From an uncultured Chloroflexota bacterium (GTDB lineage Bacteria; Chloroflexota; Anaerolineae; Promineifilales; Promineifilaceae), in NCBI GenBank assembly GCA_900696625.1, contig CAADGU010000056.1, positions 1 to 64,000 on the forward strand: a DNA stretch of 64,000 nt. The letters run 5' to 3'. Below are positions 55,166 to 64,000 of the stretch, piece after piece; the stretch's first letter is position 1, and every line of letters begins with the position of its first letter. Both the position numbers and the translations under genes were made by a program. Under the pieces are notes generated by a model. It was not told the DNA's origin. It did no database searches and saw only the letters and a list, made by a program, of their open reading frames with translations.

Positions 55166-55758
55166 TATTTGTCCACATCGCCATAGGTCCAATAGCGATT
55201 CATAAAGAAGTTCCAAAACAAAATAACCAGCACCGACAACGCCAGCGCCAGATTATCGCCAATGCGTTGGGCAATTTCCGGGCCGAGACCACCAAACAGT
55301 TCGGCAGCAAGCCGGGTAAACGGCAAATGGGTCAGGGCAATAATGGGCAGACGCAGCACAATCCCGGATACGCTGACCAGGAAAAACTGAGCAAACTGGC
55401 GCACAATGGGCTTGGAACGGGAATCGGGGTAGGTCCAGTAACGGTTCCAGGTGAAGTTGCTGATAATGGCGCATACGAAGGAAATAGTACCTGCTAATAA
55501 AGCGGGGATGGTTCCTTCTATCCATTCCTGGCTTAAACCAAGCGAAAGCAAAAATTCGTCAAACGGTGTACCTGGTAAGATGAGGCCGCTAAATGGGCCT
55601 AACAACAAATTGTAAATGCCAAAGTCCACCACAAAACCAATGGCGCCTACAACCAGGAATTTGATAAACCGTTCCGCCTCTTTGGAATTGACGCCAAAAC
55701 GCCCAGCCGCATTTGCAAATATCGCTACCATAGAAATAATAATCTCCCATTCCTTCAA
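55165..55758 (-). CDS. GtrA-family membrane protein
   Basis: A 197-residue protein of the GtrA/DPMS family. It has four membrane helices; FIKFLVVGAIGFVVDFGIYNLLL (helix 1) and ISFVCAIISNFTWNRYWTYPDSR and WNFFMNRYWTY (helix 2 and 4 ends) are the family marks. GtrA-like proteins help bring polyprenyl-phosphate sugars across the membrane. Start may be ATG 55758 or the Met 10 residues in. It fits the second polysaccharide block. Confidence 0.85.
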   Translation of the reverse strand: MKEWEIIISMVAIFANAAGRFGVNSKEAERFIKFLVVGAIGFVVDFGIYNLLLGPFSGLILPGTPFDEFLLSLGLSQEWIEGTIPALLAGTISFVCAIISNFTWNRYWTYPDSRSKPIVRQFAQFFLVSVSGIVLRLPIIALTHLPFTRLAAELFGGLGPEIAQRIGDNLALALSVLVILFWNFFMNRYWTYGDVDK

Positions 55759-55795
55759 ATTTTATGAGTTCTTCGTTTCCAACAGCCGCCGAATT

Positions 55796-57373
55796 TTAGC
55801 GGATAAAGGGTGTTTCCTTCAATCCCTCTTTAGTGCTGTTTGCCCTGCGCTCATATTCCAGCAATTGCAGCAAACCGAACATCACACCCAGGTGAATATA
55901 GATATTGTTGACGTATAGTTTATCTACCAGATGATGAACCGTCACGGCCGTCCACGCCCCCAATAATCCTAAGGCAATGCCCCGCACCGGCCAATCAAGC
56001 TGGCGTAACTGGCGGATGGTCTGAAAGAAGACGGCCGTCCACAGCAACAGATACGCTGCCAGCCCCCAAACGCCCGTTTCCGCCAGGATATTCAAATAAT
56101 AGTTGTGTGCATGGCCCAACGGATAGGGCCAATTGAGGAGGGCATAGGTATCATAAACCGGTTCATAATTACCAAAACCTACACCGAACCAGATGTTATC
56201 GCGGGCCATATCCAGCGCCGCCTGCCAGTGTGCCAGCCGCTCTAATACGGCATAGTTGGCGTCGTTGATACCCACACCACGCACATCACCAAAACGCAAA
56301 TCGCCGCTGAAACTGGTAATACGCTCCGTGACCGAAGCGGGCACAATGCCGGCCCGCACCCCGCCAAAAAAGAGCAGCCCGGCTACGGCTAACAAGGCCA
56401 CGCCTTGCCACAATTTTTTCGGCCAGAACAAGACCATCAGCGCCCCACCAACTGCCAGGCTTAACCACGCCCCACGGCTCCAGGAGAAGATAACAGCCAG
56501 GGTGCAGAGAACGGCCGTGACGCCGGTGAAGAGCGCCAGGGTGAAGAGGTGAAGGGGGACGTGAGGCGTGAGGCGTGAGGCGTGAGGCGTGAGGCGTGAC
56601 ACTTGCCACTTGCCACCTGCCACTTGCCGCCAAAGAGCAGCGATTGCCCCTAAAAACGCGCCCACGGCCAATAGCGCCGTCAAGTTCATGTAACCGGCAT
56701 AAGGATTGGGCTGTTCAAAGGTGCCATAAGCGCGGTAAAAACGGCCGAGTACCAAAAAATGCTCTGGCCCGTCGCCGCGCAGCCCAAACTGCCAGATGCC
56801 AATGAGCGCCTGGCTTAACCCGGCGAGGAAGAGCGTGGTTAAGACGGCAAACGTGAAGCGTAATCGGTAATCGGTAATCCGTAATCGGTTTACGGAATAC
56901 GGATTACGGTTTACGGATAAATTCACCACCAGCAGCATCACGGCCGTAACCTCCAGCCACTTGAGCAGCTCTTTGAGACCAAATGAAAGGGAGGGGGCAT
57001 TGAGCAAAGAAAGCGCCGCCACAAAAGTGAACAACGCCAGGGGCACAGTTAAAAACGTGCGGGGGATAAAAATCTGCCGGTAAGCCAGTCCGCGCCCCAA
57101 CCAGACGGCAAGAGTAACCAATAGCAGTAATTGGCCGCTGTCCAGCAGCGATGGCCCCCGCACAATGTTTTCCCATGCGCCCCAGGGCGCAGCCAACAGT
57201 GCCGCAAACAAACCAACCAGGGGATTGATGAAAGTGAGCAGGAGAACGGCCGTGCCCCCCACCAACGCCACCGCCCATACCAACGGCAGCCGGGCCAACA
57301 AAATGCCCAGGAGTACGGCCGTGACAATACCCGTTAAGGGCCAATTGGCGCGGTGGATAGAGAGGATTTTCAT
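55796..57373 (-). CDS. O-antigen ligase/polymerase-like membrane protein
   Basis: A 525-residue polytopic membrane protein with about 11-12 helices. The large late loop has GVGINDANYAVLERLAHWQAALDMARDNIWFGVGFGNYEPVY and HAHNYYLNILAETGVWG, the pattern of WaaL/Wzy-type enzymes that join or polymerise glycans. Two loops come from repeats: residues near 249-271 (GTGAGGCGTGAGGCG at 56557-56627) and near 151-172 (ATCGGTAATCGG at 56859-56923), both in frame. It would ligate or polymerise the polysaccharide. Confidence 0.82.
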   Translation of the reverse strand: MKILSIHRANWPLTGIVTAVLLGILLARLPLVWAVALVGGTAVLLLTFINPLVGLFAALLAAPWGAWENIVRGPSLLDSGQLLLLVTLAVWLGRGLAYRQIFIPRTFLTVPLALFTFVAALSLLNAPSLSFGLKELLKWLEVTAVMLLVVNLSVNRNPYSVNRLRITDYRLRFTFAVLTTLFLAGLSQALIGIWQFGLRGDGPEHFLVLGRFYRAYGTFEQPNPYAGYMNLTALLAVGAFLGAIAALWRQVAGGKWQVSRLTPHASRLTPHVPLHLFTLALFTGVTAVLCTLAVIFSWSRGAWLSLAVGGALMVLFWPKKLWQGVALLAVAGLLFFGGVRAGIVPASVTERITSFSGDLRFGDVRGVGINDANYAVLERLAHWQAALDMARDNIWFGVGFGNYEPVYDTYALLNWPYPLGHAHNYYLNILAETGVWGLAAYLLLWTAVFFQTIRQLRQLDWPVRGIALGLLGAWTAVTVHHLVDKLYVNNIYIHLGVMFGLLQLLEYERRANSTKEGLKETPFIR

Positions 57374-57376
57374 GTG

Positions 57377-57478
57377 ATCGGGAGATTGGAGATTGGAGAT
57401 TAGAATATTGGGAGATCAGGAGATTGAGAGATTGAGAGACTGTAATCTCTTAATCTCTCAATCTCCCCATATCTCCTC
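57377..57478. repeat. Large low-complexity inverted repeat after the SDR gene
   Basis: GGAGATTGGAGATTGGAGAT to GATTGAGAGATTGAGAGA on the left faces AATCTCTTAATCTCTCAATC and following on the right. The roughly 100-nt palindrome fills the spacer between the decarboxylase-type SDR and the ligase gene. Confidence 0.75.
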
Positions 57479-58420
57479 TTACACCCGCCCCCGAAAATAA
57501 GCAATCGTTTCTGTTAACCCTTCGGTCAGATTTACTTTTGGCTCCCAACCCAACGCCTGCCGCGCTTTGCTGATGTCCGGGCGGCGCACTTTGGGATCAT
57601 CGGTAATACGGTCATCTTTTGGGTGAATAAAGACAATCTCCGATTCACTTTGTGATATTTCTTTGACAGCCTCGGCGAATTCCAAAATCGTCATTTCGAC
57701 CGGGTTGCCGATATTGACCGGCAGCTTTTCATCAGAGTGCAGCAGCCGGTATATTCCTTCAATTAGATCACTGTAATACTGGAATGAACGGGTACGGCTG
57801 CCATCACCATACACGGTGATGGGCTGGTTGGTGAGCGCCTGGTAGACAAAGTTGGGCACAACACGGCCGTCATGCAGCCGCATCCGTGGCCCATAGGTGT
57901 TGAAAATACGCACTATGCGCGTTTCCAGGCCATGATACCTTTGGTAAGCCAGCGTCATGGCTTCCGCAAACCGCTTGGCCTCGTCATACACCCCGCGCGG
58001 GCCAATCGGGTTCACATGCCCCCAATACGTCTCCGGCTGCGGGTTCACCTGTGGGTCGCCATACACCTCAGACGTGGATGCCAGTAAGTACCGCGCGCCT
58101 TTGGCCTTCGCCAACCCCAATGTATTGTGCGTACCCAATGACCCCACCTTCAGGGTGGGAATGGGATGTTCCAGATAATCGTTTGGGCTGGCAGGCGAGG
58201 CAAAATGCAGCACAGCATCCAGCGGTCCGGCCACATAGATATAGTTGCACACGTCTTGCTCAAAGAAACTAAACCGTTCATGCCCCATCAAGTGGGCAAT
58301 GTTGTCCATATTACCGGTGATCAAATTGTCCATGCCGATGACCTCGTGACCTTCGGCAATAAACCGGTCAGACAGGTGGGAACCCAGAAAACCAGCAGCT
58401 CCTGTAATTAAAACACGCAT
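57479..58420 (-). CDS. NAD-dependent sugar epimerase/decarboxylase, UDP-glucuronate decarboxylase-like
   Basis: Extended SDR of about 313 residues from ATG 58420 (GGAGG ribosome site). NAD motif [10 protein letters not shown] (residues 7-16), then [14 protein letters not shown], catalytic Tyr and Lys in [19 protein letters not shown] and late [21 protein letters not shown]-type enzymes convert UDP-glucuronate to UDP-xylose; DNLxTG and [19 protein letters not shown] (here [14 protein letters not shown]) patterns support that over a 4-epimerase. It supplies a nucleotide sugar to this block. Confidence 0.85.
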   Translation of the reverse strand: MRVLITGAAGFLGSHLSDRFIAEGHEVIGMDNLITGNMDNIAHLMGHERFSFFEQDVCNYIYVAGPLDAVLHFASPASPNDYLEHPIPTLKVGSLGTHNTLGLAKAKGARYLLASTSEVYGDPQVNPQPETYWGHVNPIGPRGVYDEAKRFAEAMTLAYQRYHGLETRIVRIFNTYGPRMRLHDGRVVPNFVYQALTNQPITVYGDGSRTRSFQYYSDLIEGIYRLLHSDEKLPVNIGNPVEMTILEFAEAVKEISQSESEIVFIHPKDDRITDDPKVRRPDISKARQALGWEPKVNLTEGLTETIAYFRGRV

Positions 58421-58778
58421 AGTAGCCTCCAATTCAAATACATCTTGATATTGTAACGTGGGTAAAGGTGGGTGACGAATGGTTACGGCCGTTTGGCCCG
58501 AAATCGTATATCATGCGCAGCTTACACGTTGGCTATCTTTTATCGTGAACACCAGTTATCATTCAGAATAACAACCCAAAAGCCATTATCCTCTACAACA
58601 GTGATAAATATCCTGCCAATTTGGTGACGTTCCCCCCATCCCCTGCGGCCAAATATCGCGCATCATTATCCCAGTACATCTTAACAAACCACATCCCACC
58701 CCATGCCACTCCCACCGCCATGCCTATTTCGCCGCAAGTCTATACCTGATAAACATACTTTTACAAGGAGCAAATCAA

Positions 58779-60383
58779 ATGTCTGAATTTAGCCCGATCT
58801 CGCGTAGCCCAATCGGCCTGGAAACCCATGGCCTGAACAATCTAAAAACCGTTTACTGGAATCTGCCCACCCCGTCACTTTACGAAGAGTCACTCAAGCG
58901 GCACGAAAGCATCATGGCCCATCTGGGGCCACTGGTGGTACGCACCGGCCAATTCACCGGGCGCTCCCCCAACGACAAATTCATCGTCAAAGAACCCAGC
59001 AGCCAGGACAACATCTGGTGGGGCAAAGTCAACCGCCCATTTGCAGCCGACCGCTTCGAAGAACTGCACCGGCGCATGGCCTCTTATCTGCAAGGTAAAG
59101 ATGTTTTTGTGCAGGATTGCTGGTGTGGCGCTGACCCCGACCACCGGATGCCGGTGCGCGTTATCACCCAATACGCCTGGCACAGCCTGTTTGCCCACAA
59201 TATGTTCATCCAGGCCACGCCAGCAGAACTCAGCACATTCCAACCCGAATTTGTGATCATTGACTGCCCCGGTTTCCATGCCTTCCCCGATTACGACCAC
59301 ACCCATTCCGATGTGTTCATTCTGGTTGATTTTGGCAAGAAGATGGTGCTCATCGGCGGCACCGAATATGCCGGGGAAATCAAAAAATCCGCCTTTACAT
59401 CTATGAACTACTTCCTGCCCTTCAAAGAGGTGATGCCCATGCACTGCTCCGCCAACATCGGCCAGAACGGTGACACCGCTATTTTCTTTGGCCTCAGTGG
59501 CACGGGCAAGACCACCCTCTCCGCCGACGCCTCGCGCACCCTCATTGGCGATGATGAACATGGCTGGAGTGACAATGGCATCTTCAACTTTGAAGGTGGC
59601 TGTTATGCCAAAGTGATCCGGCTGGATCCAGCGGGGGAACCGGAAATCTACGAAACCACCCGGCGTTACGGCACTATCCTGGAAAATGTAGGCATTGACG
59701 TGAACACCCGACGGCTGAATTTGAATGATGCTTCGCTAACCGAAAATACACGGGCGGCTTATCCCATTTCCCACATCCCCAATGCTTCCCGCACCGGGCG
59801 TGGCGGACATCCCCAAAACATCATCTTCCTCACGGCCGATGCGTTTGGCGTCTTGCCCCCCATCGCCAAATTGACGCCGGAACAGGCCATGTACCACTTT
59901 ATCTCCGGTTACACAGCCAAGGTAGCGGGCACGGAACGGGGCGTGACGGAGCCGCAGGCGACGTTTAGCGCCTGTTTTGGCGCGCCGTTTATGGCGCAGC
60001 ACCCCAGCGTCTACGCCGAACTGTTGGGTAAGAAAATTGCCGAACATAAGGTGCAGTGCTGGCTGGTGAACACCGGCTGGACAGGTGGCCCTTATGGTGA
60101 AGGGCACCGCATGAAGCTGGCGCACACACGGGCAACGGTAAATGCGGCATTAGACGGCCGTCTCGCCCACGTCGAATATATCACCGACCCCATCTTTGGC
60201 CTGCAAATCCCCACCACCTGCCCCGGCGTACCCACCGAGGTGTTGCAGCCGCGCCAGACGTGGGCTGACCCGAATGCCTACGACACCCAGGCGCACAAAC
60301 TGGCGGCGATGTTTATTGAGAACTTCAAACAGTTTGCCGACCAGGCGTCTACGGCCGTTGCTGCCGCCGGCCCACAAATATAG
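58779..60383 (+). CDS. pckA: Phosphoenolpyruvate carboxykinase (ATP)
   Basis: A 534-residue gluconeogenic enzyme that makes phosphoenolpyruvate from oxaloacetate and ATP. GRSPNDKFIV near residue 60, P-loop GLSGTGKTTLSAD near 237-249, LIGDDEHGWSDNGIFNFEGGCYAK and the late RMKLAHTRATV match ATP-dependent PckA. An AAGGAG ribosome site precedes ATG 58779. The gene has no ACGGCCGT for its first 1370 bp. The 358-nt upstream gap holds one ACGGCCGT and no other recognised feature. Confidence 0.97.
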   Translation: MSEFSPISRSPIGLETHGLNNLKTVYWNLPTPSLYEESLKRHESIMAHLGPLVVRTGQFTGRSPNDKFIVKEPSSQDNIWWGKVNRPFAADRFEELHRRMASYLQGKDVFVQDCWCGADPDHRMPVRVITQYAWHSLFAHNMFIQATPAELSTFQPEFVIIDCPGFHAFPDYDHTHSDVFILVDFGKKMVLIGGTEYAGEIKKSAFTSMNYFLPFKEVMPMHCSANIGQNGDTAIFFGLSGTGKTTLSADASRTLIGDDEHGWSDNGIFNFEGGCYAKVIRLDPAGEPEIYETTRRYGTILENVGIDVNTRRLNLNDASLTENTRAAYPISHIPNASRTGRGGHPQNIIFLTADAFGVLPPIAKLTPEQAMYHFISGYTAKVAGTERGVTEPQATFSACFGAPFMAQHPSVYAELLGKKIAEHKVQCWLVNTGWTGGPYGEGHRMKLAHTRATVNAALDGRLAHVEYITDPIFGLQIPTTCPGVPTEVLQPRQTWADPNAYDTQAHKLAAMFIENFKQFADQASTAVAAAGPQI

Positions 60384-60398
60384 TAGTTGTGCCAGCCT

Positions 60399-60437
60399 AA
60401 AGACCCGAAGGGTTTTTGAAACCCTTCGGGTCTTTTA
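60399..60437 (+). terminator. Rho-independent terminator after pckA
   Basis: AAGACCCGAAGGGTTT, TTGA loop, AACCCTTCGGGTCTT and then TTATTTT. Perfect stem with a U-rich tail, 16 nt after the pckA stop. Confidence 0.88.
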
Positions 60438-60505
60438 TTTTCCAATGAAAGCTGAAAAGTGATTTTTCCCTGTGCCCAACCCCACAATACCTCTACAATA
60501 GGGGC

Positions 60506-62584
<2,079 letters not shown>

Positions 62585-62596
62585 GCGAATGCTCAA

Positions 62597-62857
62597 CTAG
62601 CTCACCTTCGCTAACTGCAATTCTTCCCGCACCACCCGGCGCATGATGGATTCCCAGTCTTTGTCTTGATTTTCAATAAACTCACGCAAGGCCTGGTTCA
62701 TCAAAGCCTGATAACTGCCGCCACCTTGTTCGTTGATCTGTTCACGGAACCAGTTCAATATATCCGTGTCAATGCGGATGGTAATGCGCGTTTTATTGGG
62801 TGCAGTCGGCACAATTGGCCCTCGTCTAGCGTGGCTAAAATCATATTCCTCTCTCAT
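62597..62857 (-). CDS. brnA: BrnA-family antitoxin
   Basis: An 86-residue antitoxin. It begins MREEYDFSHARRGPIVP, as BrnA proteins do, then has the ribbon-helix-helix-like TRITIRIDTDILNWFREQ and helix QALMNQALREFIENQ. It would repress the operon and neutralise BrnT. ATG 62857 is 1 nt after the toxin stop; upstream Mets at 62878 and 62905 overlap the toxin gene. Confidence 0.85.
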   Translation of the reverse strand: MREEYDFSHARRGPIVPTAPNKTRITIRIDTDILNWFREQINEQGGGSYQALMNQALREFIENQDKDWESIMRRVVREELQLAKVS

Positions 62858-62858
62858 A

Positions 62859-63128
62859 TCATTTTCTTGTTTGTTCATATGCTCTTTTTTCGTTTCTTGT
62901 TGCATATCTGGCGGAGATTAACCGAATGTTATCTCCGCGATATGTGAATACAACAGTAAGAACTTCTCCCAAATGATCCATTCCGATAGCGACAAATCGG
63001 TCTTCGTCATAGTGCCCAATATCCTCCTGCCACAACATATCTTCATCTTCCAGAACAGCCACAGCATCGGGGAAATGGATACCATGTCTTAACCGATTAA
63101 CTTCTGCCTTGTCTGGATCCCATTCATA
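62859..63128 (-). CDS. brnT: BrnT-family toxin with lost or shifted start
   Basis: An RNase toxin of about 89 residues, YEWDPDKAEVNRLRHGIHFPDAVAVLEDED... to RLISARYATRNEKRAYEQ. The family motif (Y/F)EWDPxKA is at the start, but the in-frame codons before it (back to a stop at 63165) include no ATG, GTG or TTG. A one-base shift near 63130 would join it to ATG 63160. If translation begins at the internal GTG 63062, the toxin lacks its first third. So the toxin may be inactive. Confidence 0.75.
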   Translation of the reverse strand, partial: YEWDPDKAEVNRLRHGIHFPDAVAVLEDEDMLWQEDIGHYDEDRFVAIGMDHLGEVLTVVFTYRGDNIRLISARYATRNEKRAYEQTRK

Positions 63129-63189
63129 ACTCGTGCAACAATTGTATGCACAAATGGCATACAGTCAATGCTCATAGAAATGGATTATT

Positions 63190-64000
63190 TTAGGAGGTTA
63201 CAGCAACTCGGCGGCAGGTGAGGCGGATGATGCGGCGAGATGTGTCTGTGACCCTCACCCGTTCATCCACCTGCTGCCCCACCAGCCAGACCAGATGCGC
63301 CTCATGGGACACGATGGGCCACAACGGCCGTAACGTCTGTGCGATCTTCCGGTTAATCATCACCTCTTTCACGGTGGCGTGACGGCCGTGCATCCCCAAC
63401 GGTTGGAAACGTTCACCCGGCAGCCGGGGACGCACCGTCAGTGTGTCCCGGTCGCCCACATCCACAAACGCCACCCAAGGGTCTGCGTTTTGGGAGATGG
63501 CCCCTTTGTCCCCTTCATACACCCGCGCATACAACCACCAACCGCCACCCAACGCCATCTGTCCGGGAATGAGAAGTTGGACGGCTTCAGCCGTCGGCAT
63601 CTGCGGGCCAAAAGGAAGTGGCTCGCCCGCTTCATCACTCACCAACAGGATACGCTCATATTCCAGCCACAGCCGCAGCCCACCCGGTAAATCCATTTGT
63701 GAACCAGTGACGCCCTGTTCCACCAGTTCCCGCGCCAGTTCTACCACTTGAAAGCTAATATCGGTTTGCGACGGCCGTAACGCCAACATCCCCCACCGCA
63801 GCGCCAGCCGCCGATGGCTGAGCGGCAGTTCCCGCCAACGCGCCCGCGCCAGCGCCAGCCAACCCTCCCCCTGCTCCACATAAATTGATTGCCAGAATGG
63901 CTGAAACCACTCCTCTAACAGGGCATAATCCGCCGCCGTGATAGTTGCCAATTGCTGTAAATGGGCGCTGATTTGCGGATTGTATTGCGCCAACAGCGGC
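63190..64000 (-). CDS. tilS: tRNA(Ile)-lysidine synthase, C-terminal part (runs off the window)
   Basis: About 270 C-terminal residues of TilS, which modifies the wobble C of tRNA-Ile to lysidine. The frame is open to the window edge (LLAQYNPQISAHLQQLA is part of the conserved RN...LLPLLxxYNP region) and the C-terminal domain has RPRLPGERFQPLGMHGRHATVKEVMINRKI and WLVGQQVDERVRVT. The N-terminal PP-loop ATPase lies beyond 64000. Any start inside the window is false. Confidence 0.9.
   Translation of the reverse strand, partial: PLLAQYNPQISAHLQQLATITAADYALLEEWFQPFWQSIYVEQGEGWLALARARWRELPLSHRRLALRWGMLALRPSQTDISFQVVELARELVEQGVTGSQMDLPGGLRLWLEYERILLVSDEAGEPLPFGPQMPTAEAVQLLIPGQMALGGGWWLYARVYEGDKGAISQNADPWVAFVDVGDRDTLTVRPRLPGERFQPLGMHGRHATVKEVMINRKIAQTLRPLWPIVSHEAHLVWLVGQQVDERVRVTDTSRRIIRLTCRRVAVTS

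Noticed and set aside
57377-57478. Possible CRISPR array at tandem GGAGATTGGAGATT repeats
   Set aside because: Units are about 8-11 nt, imperfect, without unique spacers, and no cas genes are present.

Overview
The window looks like a piece of a GC-rich, non-photosynthetic-looking chromosome, most likely from the phylum Chloroflexota (Anaerolineae-like). This is inferred from the gene families: a MalT-type LuxR regulator paired with a 71-residue protein, many CPBP and DUF-type membrane proteins, a BcsB-like protein in a glycosyltransferase cluster, and phenylacetyl-CoA epoxidase genes. No rRNA, tRNA, CRISPR array, transposase or phage gene was recognised.

The left 14 kb is one leftward operon for a PUFA-synthase/glycolipid-type iterative megasynthase. 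In transcription order it holds an acyl-CoA dehydrogenase, a KS-AT-KS-ACP-ACP protein, a KR-DH protein, a phosphopantetheinyl transferase, and the carboxyltransferase and biotin carboxylase subunits of an acyl-CoA carboxylase. The set would make its own malonyl-CoA, activate its own carrier domains and elongate and reduce a chain. No enoyl reductase, thioesterase or biotin carrier is present, and both carrier domains have Thr where Ser is expected.

From 14.4 to 28.3 kb lies a mostly rightward exopolysaccharide cluster: GT2 and GT4 glycosyltransferases, an odd histidine-kinase-like protein, a GT-C-like membrane protein, DUF1616, a Wzx-type flippase, a CPBP protease, a divergent GT2 gene and a BcsB-like secreted protein. 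trmD follows. From 29.1 to 36.8 kb is leftward: an ABC-2 exporter operon, a CPBP protease, and a serine hydrolase/alpha-beta hydrolase pair. The MalT-type regulator operon spans 37.7-40.8 kb. It is flanked by a duplicated 94-nt hairpin element, and a shared GGCGTA direct-repeat motif occurs upstream of three leftward transcription units.

From 41 to 49 kb are a DUF123 nuclease, an arginase-like protein, a DUF2779 nuclease, and paaABCD (with a double-length PaaB and no paaE), then a lone acyl carrier protein. From 49 to 53.8 kb are a PIN-type toxin pair, a ChlI-like ATPase, a thioesterase, an AAA ATPase and a decayed gene pair. From 53.9 to 58.4 kb is a second sugar-polymer block (GT4, GtrA, O-antigen ligase, UDP-glucuronate decarboxylase-type SDR). 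The right end has pckA, glgX, a brnTA pair whose toxin lacks a normal start, and the 3' part of tilS.

Two genome-scale signatures stand out. The palindrome ACGGCCGT occurs about 140 times (hand count), roughly 80 times the chance expectation. Families of short low-complexity repeats fill gene junctions and also sit in frame inside domain linkers and membrane-protein loops.
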